A DNA stretch of 64,000 bases from assembly GCA_032768795.1 (NCBI GenBank), contig CP136495.1:250501-314500 (forward strand), written 5' to 3'. Both the position numbers and the translations under genes were made by a program. Of this stretch, positions 32,583 through 43,394 are shown one piece after another. The DNA is from Tremella fuciformis. Taxonomy: Eukaryota > Basidiomycota > Tremellomycetes > Tremellales > Tremellaceae. Position 1 is the first letter of the stretch. Each line of letters opens with the position of its first letter. The notes under the pieces were generated by a model. The model ran no database searches. It saw nothing but the letters and a program-made list of their open reading frames with translations, and was not told the DNA's origin.

Positions 32583-33277
32583 ATGAGCACCTCCATGGAA
32601 TCCAATGAAGAGAGGGTGATCGTCACAGTGCAGTGCCCGCACCATCCCCAATACAGCGTTCACGTCGAACTTCCCAAGACCAGAACGATTCGCAACGTGA
32701 CGGTACCTTTCTCCAAGTGTGTTCGCACCATCTTCATTGGTTGCACCGGCGGCAAACGGCACGATGCCGTGATGCCCGATTCTTTCGATCTCGAGACCAC
32801 TTTGTCGATACAGGATCAGCTCCAGTCAATTGATTTCGATCGCCCGCCGGCAACATTTATTGATGCAGTTAGGTATGTGACATGACGGTCATCTCCCTGC
32901 ACGTACTCTGGCTAAGAAGCAGCGAAACGCAGAGCTACACTGCTTTGGATGTTTACGTTGCTGAAGTGATCACCGACCCATCCGGCAACTCTCCGCAATA
33001 CGTCGAGTACGTATATACGAACGAATATGTCCCTGAAGCGTCATACACGGCAGTGACAGGGCTAAAGGAGGACGAAGCATGTGATGACACCACAGAGGTG
33101 TTGAATCACATGCGTGAGTTGCACATTGCCCGGATGACGCAAGGCTCTTCCACTGCCCTCACCACCGCTAGAACGCGTGGTCTCAACCCGACCAATACCG
33201 AAGACGAGGAGGGACAGGTGGGGGATGCGCCGCTTCCGAGTGGCCAGCAAAGACCTGCTAAGCAGAGGAAGCCCTAA
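32583..33277 (+). CDS. Family B copy 1, two-exon hypothetical protein (214 aa)
   Basis: Exon 1 is 32583-32872 and exon 2 is 32923-33277, joined in phase 2. Exon 1 carries VQCPHHPQYSVHVELPKT (C-x2-H-P, then a beta pair and a Pro), then FSKCVRTIFIGCTGG and MPDSFDLETTL. Exon 2 opens QSYTALDVYVAEV, the family's [YF]-x-A-[LVI]-D-[IV]-Y motif, and continues into a Ser/Thr-rich tail ending QQRPAKQRKP. No signal peptide or membrane segment. The family is not recognised. Copies 1-4 share a short exon 1 (287-296 nt) and a long exon 2 with a disordered tail. Confidence 0.65.
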
Positions 33278-33746
33278 GCTGTCCGCATGGCGGACGCCAA
33301 TCGGTCCCTCCATTTCACTCCTCCTCCTTGTACATGGCAGTCCCGCTGCGTATCTTTGATCTTTGGCCAATGCACTTCTCTAGCTTTTGGCACGCGTACA
33401 ATCATGATGTGGTTCGTCCATGCCTCGCTGAAGGCACTGACTGCCCCAGCGAGGCATAATGACCAGCCTGTGCACTGTACTTCCTAAAAGCGTTCAGCGA
33501 TGAGTAGTGAAACTTGCTGACCCCCTCTGCGAGCCGACCTGCTCCCCGCCACAGCAGCAAGAACATACTAAGTCTGAGAAAGGTAACTCGCGACCACCTT
33601 TCGACGTGGAAAACAATGGCACGGTCAGAAAATGCAAATTCTCGCAATCCTACCTTTCTTTTCCTCTTTGCAAGAACTGCGAGGAGCGCTGAAGTAGGAT
33701 AAAGCGCTTCTGTAGGGCCCGCCACTCGATCACAAACTTCGCTTCA
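33278..33746. other. Spacer between family B copies 1 and 2
   Basis: 469 bases, no feature recognised. Confidence 0.35.
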
Positions 33747-34562
33747 ATGCCATCACAGTACCAGACGTTCCTGTGGGGCTGTTCCTCGCACCCGGGTAGC
33801 GCCCTCAAGCTCGAGATCCCCAATGAGTTCAGATTCCAAACTGGTGACCGGCTCTCCCTTGCACGTCTTGTGTACACCATTTACTGGACTTGCCCATTTG
33901 ACGGCCATGGGGACAAGTGGGAGACAATGAGATCCCACCGTTTCTCATTGACTAAGGCCCGTGAGCAGAGGAGGGGAATACGTAACGTTATGACTGCTGA
34001 AAGTCTTCCCGATGGTTATCATGAACTCAGTGGGTGAGTGGCATCATGTCTCATTGAGAGCAGAGCCGTCCCGGGACTTCTCTTCCTTGTCTGGCTGACT
34101 CCCAGTGTGAGCCGTCCATTTACCGCATTTGACATTTACACGCGGGACGCTTCTACTTTCAACAGTGCCGATCCCCATGGGATCAGAGGAAGCGCCCAAT
34201 TTGGGGGAACCAGGATTGAGCTCTCTGTCCTACTCGAGGTGACTCACTACGAGCCGGCGCCCCACCCGCCCATTGTCGCATATGGCCCACAAGGGTCTGT
34301 TCCATATGGGACACCTACAAGGCCACCGAACATTGCGTACACCATGGTGCCGCAAAGCTTTTGGGGGACGCCGGAACTCGTTCCTCAGACACCTGATACA
34401 GTGACAACCGCATCGAGCGACGGACCATTGTCTCCGAACAGTCAAGGGAGTGACACAGGCCTTGCAATCAGAAATGATGACTATGTTGAGGAGCTCTACG
34501 AGGAAGAAGCCCCCGCTCAACAACCTCAGGGAACACTCGAGCTCGACGACAATAACGGATGA
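33747..34562 (+). CDS. Family B copy 2, two-exon hypothetical protein (247 aa)
   Basis: Exons 33747-34033 and 34106-34562, phase 2 junction. Exon 1: FLWGCSSHPGSALKLEIPNE, FRFQTGDRLSLARLVY and TIYWTCPFDGHGDKWE, giving the family order C-x2-H-P ... I-P ... W-x-C. Exon 2: RPFTAFDIYTRDAST, then a beta-rich part, a Pro/Tyr-rich segment and an acidic end (EELYEEEAPAQQ). The decayed copy at 36493 is its closest visible relative, sharing PD/NxFRF and LxxAxLVY. Function unknown. Confidence 0.65.
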
Positions 34563-34978
34563 ACATGAAGCGTGATTGACGATGTGGAGCCTGCCGCACT
34601 ATTTCTCGTTTCTTGTGCCCCATGTATTTCAGTCTTGTCCGCGTGCGTAGCCCTTCGCGCAGTTGGTCCTCGCAACAATCCGTGGGAGCTTCGTGCCACT
34701 CATTGAGCATGTCTGAGTTTCCTGCGGAGCGCGAATTGCGAGCCCGAGATGCAGAAGAAGAACCACTGAGTCTCTTCCTGTTAAGAATGCAAATGGGAGA
34801 TAATTTCACACATTGGCCGCGGATTGCGCATTTTGCTCGCTCGCAAGAACAAAGCGAAGGCGCGTTTGCCCGATCCTTTCACCTCGAGAGTTTGCTTTTG
34901 CCATCGGGCTGTGCAACATAAGAGCAAGATCGCTCGGCCCCCCCGTCTTGAGCACAAACATCGTTGTTTCTCGCCAGA
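34563..34978. other. Spacer between family B copies 2 and 3
   Basis: 416 bases. No convincing coding or regulatory signal. Confidence 0.35.
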
Positions 34979-35731
34979 ATGTCTCAGTCTACATCAGCTT
35001 CCCTGCTTCGATGGGCATGCCCGGAAAATGATAGGCATACAATGACTATCGAGATACCTCAGACCGAGATGGTCGACGGAAGAGAGCTGAGCATAGCCAA
35101 GTGCATCCGTACAGTTCACTTCAAGTGCGGCTACGACGACTGTGGCTCAGTCGCTTGTAGGGTGAAACCAGACTCTTTCGATCTGAACACCGTTCTGGCG
35201 TCACAGGACATCCTCCGCAATTACCCGACTCCACGCCCCCCCGTTGGCGTCCGGGACGATGTAAGGTAGGTTGGCGGCCTGTTTCAATCCATCTTCCCTG
35301 TGACGCTGATCGTCAGGGCCGGGACGCCATATGCTGCCATTGACATTTACGCCACGCATGTGAAATTGCCCTCATCGGCGGCGTCTGAGAGCGGCGGCCC
35401 GACGGCTGCGGATACTGCCTGTACCTGGGGGGCCACAGCTGTGATCAGTCGGAACACTTACATTCCCCAGGTCCTATTCGACGCCATGTGGATACTGAGC
35501 CCAGGTATGGTATCGCGAGGGGAAGGAGACACGGCGAAAGCCATGACTGAAGTCCGGAGACACGCCCCACTCAATGCAAGCGGACTGGCGCACGAGGACA
35601 CTGTCTCTCCGCCATCAACGGTCAGATCAAATAACCCCGAAGCAATACATTGCCCTCCCTCTTCACAAGCGGATACGACCTGCACAGGCAGCGTCAGCGA
35701 TTCAGCGCCTCTTTCTCCTGAACAGCCGTAA
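34979..35731 (+). CDS. Family B copy 3, two-exon hypothetical protein (233 aa)
   Basis: Exons 34979-35265 and 35317-35731, phase 2. Exon 1: LLRWACPENDRHTMTIEIPQ, then ELSIAKCIRTVHFKCGYDD and KPDSFDLNTVLASQD, closely paralleling copy 1 (FSKCVRTIFIGC, PDSFDLETTLSIQD). The first His of C-x2-H is replaced by Asn here (CPEN). Exon 2: TPYAAIDIYATHVKLP, then a Ser/Thr/Pro-rich low-complexity tail. No targeting signal seen. Function unknown. Confidence 0.65.
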
Positions 35732-36492
35732 ACGACCGGCAGATCAGCCCGCTAAAGCGCACTGGTTTTACTTAGATTCTTTGTACTCATGCACATATTG
35801 ACAGACTATACTAACATATCTCTTTCGAAGCTCTGGCAGTCCATCTCAGGTGTACGGTGGGGGATCGAGGCACCCGGCCTACGCACGGATTCTCGCGTAG
35901 GGGCGGTATGAAACTCTCCTGATCGTCAATCTCCCCTCCCTCCTCTTCTCACCTCCTTGGCCTTACACCACTGCAGTTCGACCTGTCGCGACTGGCAGTG
36001 ATATCCCTGGTCGTGTCCACACGGGCGCGCGAGATCTCCCCTTGGCGATCAACGCTTATCGCACACAAGCTGCGAGCGAACATACATCAACGGCAACACC
36101 GCTTAGATCCCCTACAGAGCTGTGAGGCAATGAGAGGAGGCACGGTCTTGGACAAACACGGCCGTTCAATGCCCTTCACAGCCAAAGCTGAACTGAGTGA
36201 CCGACCCACAACGTGAGGCGCCTCGCCACTGCGCCGGAATGAGAATTTCATTTTCAAGCCAACATCAGATACTTTAAACGAGGCTACTTTGACGGTCGTA
36301 GCTCATCAAGGTTATTCAGCAATTGTTCAAAAATGACATTAATGGGAATATGAAATCACTGACATTTGGGATGATAGCGAGCTCGACCTCTCAGCAGCAT
36401 CGTACAGCGCTTGCCCGCAGGACAGGCAAAGAGCGTCAATAATAGATGTGACGAATTCTTATGCACCACACTGCACGAGAACCTCGCCTAAA
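35732..36492. other. Spacer between family B copy 3 and a decayed copy
   Basis: 761 bases. A short open frame at 35998-36216 shows no family resemblance. Nothing else recognised. Confidence 0.35.
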
Positions 36493-36649
36493 ATGTCCCA
36501 ACCAACCTACACTCAAGTCGACTGGGTGTGTCCTGCGCATTCGAGGACGGTCTATGGGGTCTGGATCCCCGACACGTTCCGTTTCTCAGAGAATTTTGGA
36601 GCTACCTTTTGCTAGTCTCGTCTACCATGTCTTTTCAACTGTCCCCTGA
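36493..36649 (+). pseudogene. Decayed family B exon 1
   Basis: From ATG 36493 the frame reads VDWVCPAHSRTVYGVWIPDT then FRFSENFG, a clear family B exon 1 start (W-x-C-x2-H ... W-I-P-D-x-F-R-F). It hits TAG at 36613-36615. The continuation lies in another frame as LPFASLVYHVFSTVP, matching LSLARLVYTIYWTCP of copy 2. No exon 2 is visible downstream, so this is a frameshifted fragment. Confidence 0.65.
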
Positions 36650-37266
36650 CTCACCTATGAGTGACTGAACTCGAAGAAATTTACAACACTCGGTGGTATT
36701 CAGATAACGAAATTTAAAATTGAAGGAGCATGCGGAGCCTTATCTCGTTGGAGCTCAGTACTCAGTACTTCAGACCAGTCTGTCGAAAGGCCAGTCATCT
36801 CTTCTGCCTGCGTGTCTGCGACATAAAATCCGCTGCAGTAGTGGCCTTCGCGATGCATACCCATGAACGGAGCTGAGTTGTTAAGCTCATCTCTTCGTAC
36901 AGGCAGCCCTCTCACTTGTGCTTGTGTGACAAAAGCAAGGAGTATTGATCTGACGCGCCGAGGCTGGCAACAATCCGGGTAGTTTCAGGTTGCAAGTCCG
37001 CACCTAAACCTCGCGAGCATCTCGCTCTGAAGTGCACGTTCAAGCCCATGTCCACCTCCAAATTCATCGGTTAGGCTCTTTGACATCGGCAATGCACAGC
37101 TGGTTGCGATGTGATATTCTTCACAATGGACGGGGCGATGATATCAAGTCCGGCTATGCAGTGTAGCAGACGGAGAAAGGTGACCATGTAACGCCTGTGC
37201 ATACATATACCAGGCTCTGGTCCAAGAATTTGCCACTACAATCGTTCGCCATACTGGTTGTGAAAG
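36650..37266. other. Spacer between decayed copy and family B copy 4
   Basis: 617 bases. A 71-residue minus-strand frame at 36700-36915 has no recognisable homology and is not called a gene. Confidence 0.35.
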
Positions 37267-38034
37267 ATGTCGACGGCCTCGAATGCGGTGCTCACATGGA
37301 GGTGTCCGAATCACCGTCGTACTACCATCACGGTCACGATACCGCGGGGAATTCAGACCATCCGACAAAATCGTTTGGACGTGCTACCTCTGTCACAGAT
37401 TGTCCGCACGGTGTTCTTCAGCTGCAACAATCCCCATTGCACTATATCCCAGGTCACTGAGATCCCGAATACGTTCAGTCTTGAGCAGACTATGCAATGC
37501 GAATCGCGATTGGGATCCTGGTTCACGACTTCCAACCCACTCACCTTTCCGGACATCTTCTGGTGAGTACGGCGGACGGCAGGGTTGAATGCCCCGTCTG
37601 TGGCTTTCACGAAGACAGTGCTTACGACCAGCGATGAAGATAATGTAGACAACTACTATGCAGTCGACATTTACACTCACGAGCTGATCATGGACACATG
37701 TGATGCAAAAAGATTCGGTATCAAAGCCACCGCAACGACGCGCAACAACCAAGAAACAGAGCTAGATCCCGTATACAAGGTCAACTTCTACACCCGCACT
37801 CCAAGGCAGCATCCGGCAGGACGTGCTGCCCCAAGTCCTAGCTCGCTGCGGTCTACAGTATCTTGGGCCCCTCCTCTTCGTATTTTAGACCAGGGGTCTC
37901 CCATGACCAACGCAACTACTCCCACCACTGCCCCGCCAGACACTCCGAGGTCGTCTCGCTCGGGTCGTTCCCCGAACGTTCATATCTGGGACGACAATAC
38001 GAGTGACGAGTACCCCTTACCCGACACGGAATGA
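37267..38034 (+). CDS. Family B copy 4, two-exon hypothetical protein (232 aa)
   Basis: Exons 37267-37562 and 37632-38034, phase 2. Exon 1: VLTWRCPNHRRTTITVTIPR, PLSQIVRTVFFSCNNPHC and IPNTFSLEQTMQ, the same order as copies 1 and 3. Exon 2: NYYAVDIYTHELIMD, RFGIKATATTRNNQ and a strand ending in an aromatic (VNFYTR), followed by a Thr/Pro/Ser-rich tail and an acidic C terminus. The split copy at 41422 has a comparable AVDMF and TTRTRNK region. Function unknown. Confidence 0.65.
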
Positions 38035-38467
38035 TCATGTTATCGCTACATCATGCACAGCTTGTCGATTGGAATCGAGAGTATGGGGATCGAGATCAAG
38101 CCTCGCCATCCCGCTGAGCGGGTTGGTTGTGATGTCGATACGAAGTTCAACTTCGAGTACATTTCACATCCACCCGCCCCGGACTCTGACATGAGCGTCT
38201 CTTTCTTTGTTACATAGATCCCATGAATTCTTGGCCGAGGAAAGTAAGGGCTCTTACCGACAATGCCCTCAAGCGTACTCTTTAGCCCACCTTTTTCCTG
38301 CGTTTTGCACATCTAAGACCCCCTCCTTTCTCTACTTGCAGCCTGCAGCTCTCAGACGCGTGAAGGTCTAAATCAGGGATGTGAGGCAAGCCAACCTACC
38401 TCCCCCCCCCCCCCCCCCCCCCCCGCTTTTCCTAATCTCCTATCACCAGCCAGACCAGCTACCAGTC
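38035..38467. other. Spacer with a poly-C tract upstream of family B copy 5
   Basis: 433 bases with a 23-base poly-C run 43 bases before the copy 5 ATG. No other feature. Confidence 0.4.
38402..38424. repeat. Poly-C homopolymer, 23 bases
   Basis: Uninterrupted C run directly upstream of family B copy 5. Its length is prone to slippage and to base-calling error. Confidence 0.85.
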
Positions 38468-39084
38468 ATGCCTTTCGTCGAGCCCATCGACAATGATGGT
38501 CCTCTGCACAAGGTTGAGTGGGCCTGCCGTTGGCATCCTGATCACAAGGTCGTCATTTCAATACCGCACGCTCACGCGGTGACACCTTCAGACAACGAGA
38601 GCCCTTCGGAGCCAGTCGAGATATTGGTGTGGGCGTGCTTCACGATTCTGGTCTGCGAATGCTGGCATCCTGATCACGCGAAGACCGTGGGGAAGAAGGG
38701 GAGGGCTTCCCGCTGGGAGACTTTCAATCCGCCGCTGCGCCTGGAAGAGGCACGGAAGAGTCAGGCGGCCTTGTTTCGCACTCTGACCGGGCCCATGATC
38801 AACTGGAGACGACTCTGCATGTAAGTTCACATACTGAAGTAGATGCAGTGCTGATGGGCCGCAGGTCGGGCCCCGACAAAGATCCGTTTTACGGTCTCGT
38901 CGTCGATGTAAAGCGCTCCTCACCCAAGATCAACTTTCCGGCCTTGACACCAAACTCACAATTCCTTGGCAAACGATACGGCGTCAAGGTCGCAGCCAGA
39001 CAAGGTCACCAGATCATTCCCGACATTGAGTCGAGGGTGTCTGTCTACGACTTTCGCCCGTTCTCACCGGGCTCGCAGCCGTAA
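38468..39084 (+). CDS. Family B copy 5, two-exon hypothetical protein (190 aa)
   Basis: Exons 38468-38820 (353 nt) and 38865-39084, phase 2, intron 44 nt. Exon 1: VEWACRWHPDHKVVISIPHA, then EILVWACFTILVCECWHPDH, giving two C...H-P-D-H clusters that could bind metal, and an amphipathic helix LEEARKSQAALFRTL. Exon 2: DPFYGLVVDVKRS, KRYGVKVAARQGHQ and a final strand SRVSVYDFRPF. Copies 5-10 form a subgroup with long exon 1 and short exon 2. Function unknown. Confidence 0.7.
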
Positions 39085-39691
39085 GAGGGGGAGCCTGTGC
39101 CGAGATCTATGTCGATATTCGTCCACTTAGAAACGACGACGATGAATCAGAGAGTTGTGCATCATTGTCGTTTTAAGTCTCCTGCAAACGCTTCACGCTA
39201 TCAGTGTCGACCCTTCAAGGCGGTCACCTAAGTCTCTACGCCTCATGCCTTCCCTACACCATGCGCTCCCAGATGCCCTGTCGCCTTCTCCATCACAGAA
39301 GGGATCAGACACTCCTGTGAGCCAGGACAGGCACCAGGCTGCCGCACGACATCTCTGAGGCTGCATCAACCGCTCTGCCATTACTGACGTGAGGGGCTTT
39401 ATCCAATAACTAGTCGTCGCGCATTTCACAACTCTTTGGAGATTTGTTGTATTAGAAATAAATCGAATGCTTTGTCCTTCAAACATGCTAGGCGAGGGCA
39501 ACGTTGCGCTGCATTATTGAGACTCAACAAGACGGCGCAATTTCTTCGCGCCATATGCAATTAAGTCCTTTCTCACTAGAACTTCTAGCGGGACCTATGG
39601 CTGATGTTTGCCACCTGGCTGCTGCGGTCTAGGTGGTTGTCCCTCTCATCACATATGTGGATACTCAGTACTTCGCTACTAGACCTGCGCC
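39085..39691. other. Spacer between family B copies 5 and 6
   Basis: 607 bases, no feature recognised. Confidence 0.35.
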
Positions 39692-40296
39692 ATGTCCAAC
39701 TGTACCCCTCTAGAAGTGATCCAACAAGGTGGAGCCCGCATCTTCACTGCGTCATGCGCGAATCATCCCGATCATGGAGTCACAGTCACGATCCCCACAC
39801 GGTGGTCGGTCCAGTGCATCAACAGTCCGTATTCCGAAGACCGCGTAGTGGTCCCGGTATGGACGTGCGTACAGAGCATCACGGGCGCCTGCTGGCACGA
39901 GGATCACGCTCATACTTCTGGCGGATGCCCTCGGAGGTGGAAAGTCGACAGATATACGCTACCTCAGGGGCCGCTCAGAGATGCCCAGACCGCTCTGATT
40001 CGCACTTTCGCTTCCGTCAGCGACGATTGGAGATGGTCGTCTAGGTGCGGCACTGCTGAGCCGGACGGATCCGAGGATCGAGCTGATTGAGCAGGGTTGA
40101 TCCCAACCAGGAGCCTTTCTATGCTCTCACCATCGAGACAAGCTGCATAGAAAGAGAATCGCTCGATCCCAATGGTGCGGGCAACGGACAAGCTGCCGCA
40201 AAACGATTCGGGATTGTCGTCAACTCTGTCGCCGGGGAGGTCAGGAGCGATGATGTGCCGGCCAGACTGTCAATGCACCAATACTTTCCCATCTAA
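39692..40296 (+). CDS. Family B copy 6, two-exon hypothetical protein (184 aa)
   Basis: Exons 39692-40044 (353 nt, identical in length to exon 1 of copy 5) and 40095-40296, phase 2. Exon 1: FTASCANHPDHGVTVTIPTR, VVPVWTCVQSITGACWHEDH and the helix LRDAQTALIRTFASV. Exon 2: EPFYALTIETSCIE, KRFGIVVNSVAGEV and ARLSMHQYFPI. Copy 6 follows copy 5 closely in length and motif spacing, so the two are probably a recent pair. Function unknown. Confidence 0.7.
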
Positions 40297-41421
40297 CACG
40301 CCAGTCGTCCGTGATTCGTCAATGTAGCTTGTTACATCTGTCGGAGACTCGATAACTCAGGCTTTGGTATCAATTTCATCGTGTCATGAATAATTCCACC
40401 AGCTACTTGGTTACATACCGAGACTGCCCGCCCCCCCGTCACTAGTAAAGTCAGAGGCTTGTATTTGCAGTTGCAGACCATGGAGTCGATTACTGACCTC
40501 GGACAGGTTTACAATCGCAACATCCCTAGGTGAGTCTCAGGAAAATAAGTGGGGAGTTGAGATCGAGTCAGGATGGCAATAAGAACGGCTCGGCTGCTGT
40601 GTACTGCGAAATCATAGTCACGTCGGACGCCTGTGCGCTACCACATACAGTATATTGACCTTGGCGGAACGCTGGTGCGCTCTTTTCTGCCTGACGATGG
40701 GTTCCATAGGCATTGGGTGCCACCGGTAGCTTCTGTGGGTAGACTTTGATGTCATAGTACGACGATAGGTCGGTCCGAAAGGGGTGGGTCAGCTCTCGAT
40801 CAAATTGCGCACGGACATCTGATGCAAGACGATACAACAGACTTCGTTCAACAGCTTCAGGGTCAGACGTCCCGGTTTCTCTCTGTGCGCCTGCTTTGGA
40901 GCTGACAATAACATCACGAAAGTGGAAGGGATGATCAAGGAATTGCTTCCACTTGCTGCGACTGAGCTCAGACTCATATGTTGGGCCCATGACATCCTCC
41001 GAATCCATGATGTACGTTTGATCCGTTGGCAAACTTTCCTTGAGCCCAAGGAAGTGGTCAACAGACGTTCTCCAAACATTATGCGCGCGGTCAAATTGGA
41101 CAGTGGGACAAAGTGCAAGGGTAATCTGGCGTTCAGTGACAGTCCGAGTGAGTGGCGGTCACCAATGGCCGCGCAAGAGCTGCTTTCTGTTGCTTGACTA
41201 GTCGCATATTTCGAGTATAGGTGCAACGGTCGAAGAAATGGGGAAGCAGTGGCAAACAAAAAGCAGAATTGCGATGGGTTGGCATCCTCTGAGATATTGC
41301 ATAGCCTGAGGAAGCCGACCAAGATTATCACATTGCGACTCTCACGAACCCACATTGCATGTTTTGTACACAGTAAGGTTTTGCTGGGCTGCGATTGAGA
41401 AACCCACACCTCCTCCTGCAG
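40297..41421. other. Region between family B copy 6 and the split copy
   Basis: Contains a minus-strand open frame (separate entry) and a possible first exon at 40481-40533 (ATG to a GTGAGT donor). I could not identify a convincing exon 1 for the split copy 7. A weak candidate near 41230-41400 reads RLSRTHIACFVH, loosely like AYIAFGCVHH of copy 10. Confidence 0.35.
40568..41032 (-). CDS. Hypothetical protein frame, minus strand (154 aa)
   Basis: Open frame against the direction of the array. In frame it extends upstream to about 41150, where ERQITLALCPTVQFD can be read, faintly like the T-L-A-C ... C-P-T core of family A. The rest (KWKQFLDHPFHFRDVIV, VRAQFDRELTHPFRTD) resembles nothing I know. 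No stop-free start with good context is visible beyond a TGA, so a 5' exon may be missing. It could be a relic gene or chance. Confidence 0.3.
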   Translation of the reverse strand: MPTDQTYIMDSEDVMGPTYESELSRSKWKQFLDHPFHFRDVIVSSKAGAQRETGTSDPEAVERSLLYRLASDVRAQFDRELTHPFRTDLSSYYDIKVYPQKLPVAPNAYGTHRQAEKSAPAFRQGQYTVCGSAQASDVTMISQYTAAEPFLLPS

Positions 41422-41580
41422 TGAGTCAGGCCCTCGCTGCGGTTGACATGTTCCTTGACAATCGGCGATATCTCATGGGTGCGAGTGCGGTAACTACACG
41501 AACCAGAAATAAGTCAGTGCTGTTAGACGAACCATGCGTGTGTGACCGAGGTCAAATCATGGCAAGTGCTGGGCATAGTA

Positions 41581-41627
41581 CTCGTGATCCGACACGTGTC
41601 GTCCACCCACGCGGTTCGTCCACCGTC
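41581..41627 (+). repeat. Left terminal inverted repeat of the pogo-like element (47 bp)
   Basis: Begins CTCGTGATCCGACACGTG. Identical over 47 bases to the reverse complement of 43348-43394. Confidence 0.93.
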
Positions 41628-41695
41628 CATGATCCCGCCGCCGTCGACGTCAACGAGCAGAAGTCATGATGCATGCAAGCTGAAGCTATGAGACT

Positions 41696-43305
41696 TTACA
41701 CAGCTGTAGATGGACCCGGTGTGCATGCTTGGTGCGGTTCTTGAGGCTGCCGGTGGCCTGTGGCTTGAGCTGCAGTGCGCCTCTTCCTCCTAGCCTCTGC
41801 TTCCCTTGCCTTCCGGTCCGCCAGGTCCTGAGCGTGAGTCTCTCGATGCTCCATGTCATACAGCTGTCCCTGGGGGTGCGTGACCTTCCTCCTCTTCCCC
41901 CTAGCCACCTTATCCAGCCTCTGGGCTTCCCTCGTTGCCTCGAGCTCGCGACGCGTGATGGTGTGGGTGGCGAGTGTCAATTCGAGTCCCTTGAGCGCTT
42001 TCTCTGCAACCGCCTTGGGATCTAGCTCGCTGCGACGCAGTTGCCGCGTGTAGGACCGAAGCGTGCGGATTGTCTGGGGCGTCCTGAGCTCGCTTTGGGC
42101 CTGTGGCGGCGGGGTGACGGGTCGCTCGGGCTCGGAACCCATGAGGATTGTCGCATCGAGCGGCCAGAGACCAGCCTTCCGCCACGCGCTGCGGATCTGC
42201 CGCGATGTAGCCGCCTCCTGCCAAGCCTCATGGAACCAGCCCCAAAACCGACCCTTGGGCGCGCTCTCATTGGTGGTTGCGACCCGATAGTCCTCAAGCC
42301 GCCGGAAGTAGGCAGCTTTGACGTGGTTGAAGAGATCGACGTCAAGAGGCTGGAACTGGTCGGTGAGACTTGCCGGCAGGATGACAACAACGATGTTGCG
42401 GTCCCAGCACGCCTCAAGAAAGTCAACCGTGTCGTGGATGTCGGCACCGTCGAGGAACAGCAGGCGGCGGCGGCCCGGGGCTACGCGGTCGCGGGTGGCC
42501 GGATCAAAGCAGTTCTCCAGCCACTGCTTTGTGATGTAGCTGTTGCTCCAGCCCGAATCGGTGACGGTTGCGTGTCGGTCTCCCTCTGCAGCCTCTGGGA
42601 ACCACTGCTCCTGCAGAGCCTTGCCCTTGTAGATCACAAGCGGCGGGACGCAGGCGGTATCGATCCCCACGGCCGCGACGACGGTGATGTGCTCCCCTCC
42701 AGTCCCGGAGCGGCCTGGAGCAGTCTGGGCGTTGCGGGGGAGGTCTGCGGGGCCGATGCGACGAACTTTGCGGGTGTCAGACAGCGTGAAGTAGGTCTCG
42801 TCCATGTTGAAGATGCCCGCGGGCGTGTAGAGAGCAGAATCATACAACTCTTTGACCTGCAAGCGTCAGCAGGGCGTCCAACGCTCTCAGGGCTGCTCAC
42901 AAGGTTGTACCACGCGCGTCTTCTCTCTGGGGTGTCCGCTTGCCGTCGTGAGAGCTCGTGATAGGTGTGATAGCGGCTGCAGAGACGGTCGGAATGTCGC
43001 CGCACAAACCGCCCGACCCAGTCTTTGTCGACGCGGCGATCCGCAAGCCTTTCTGCAAGGCTGCGGACATGGCGAGGTGTCAGGAGGGTGCCGCGGGACG
43101 CAAAGTCGTTGATCTTATCGATCAGGACGTTCTCCTGCAGGACTGAGAGGATCCGATTCGGGGCCTTGTTGTCAGAGACGTGTCGCCGCATCACTTGATC
43201 ATTGAGCGTCATGCGGGGGACGCCGTGCTCTCGGGCAACTTGTCGTATGCTCTTCTCGGGGCTGTTCGTGCACTCGCGGACTGCCTGCTGCATAGCGTCA
43301 TGCAT
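41696..43305 (-). CDS. Pogo/Fot1-type transposase (CENP-B-like HTH plus DDE_1 domain), 521 aa
   Basis: Exon 1 is 43305-42901 and exon 2 is 42856-41696, with a 44-nt intron (GTGAGC donor, CTGAC branch, TTGCAG acceptor) that keeps frame. The N terminus has a psq/CENP-B helix-turn-helix (SIRQVAREHGVPRMTLNDQV) and a second DNA-binding HTH (VDKDWVGRFVRRHSDRL). The catalytic core has D1 in GIFNMDETYF, D2 in LFLDGADIHDTVDF and the third acid in QPLDVDLFNHVK, followed by FHEAWQEAATSRQIRSAWRK. A basic tail has ARGKRRKVTHP. All three catalytic acids are present and no stop interrupts it, so it may be active. It binds the element's inverted repeats and moves it to TA sites. Confidence 0.92.
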
Positions 43306-43347
43306 GGTGGAGATAGAGAGAGATGTAGCTATGAGAATAACGATGTT

Positions 43348-43394
43348 GACGGTGGACGAACCGCGTGGGTGGACGACACGTGTCGGATCACGAG
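43348..43394 (-). repeat. Right terminal inverted repeat of the pogo-like element (47 bp)
   Basis: Reverse complement of 41581-41627 without mismatch; followed by TA at 43395-43396. Confidence 0.93.

Noticed and set aside
36700..36915. 71-residue minus-strand frame as a small gene
   Set aside because: No homology, no clear promoter, no neighbours on that strand; length is within chance expectation.
42041..42961. 306-residue plus-strand frame inside the transposon
   Set aside because: It lies antisense to the transposase, which carries the full DDE catalytic set and an HTH region.
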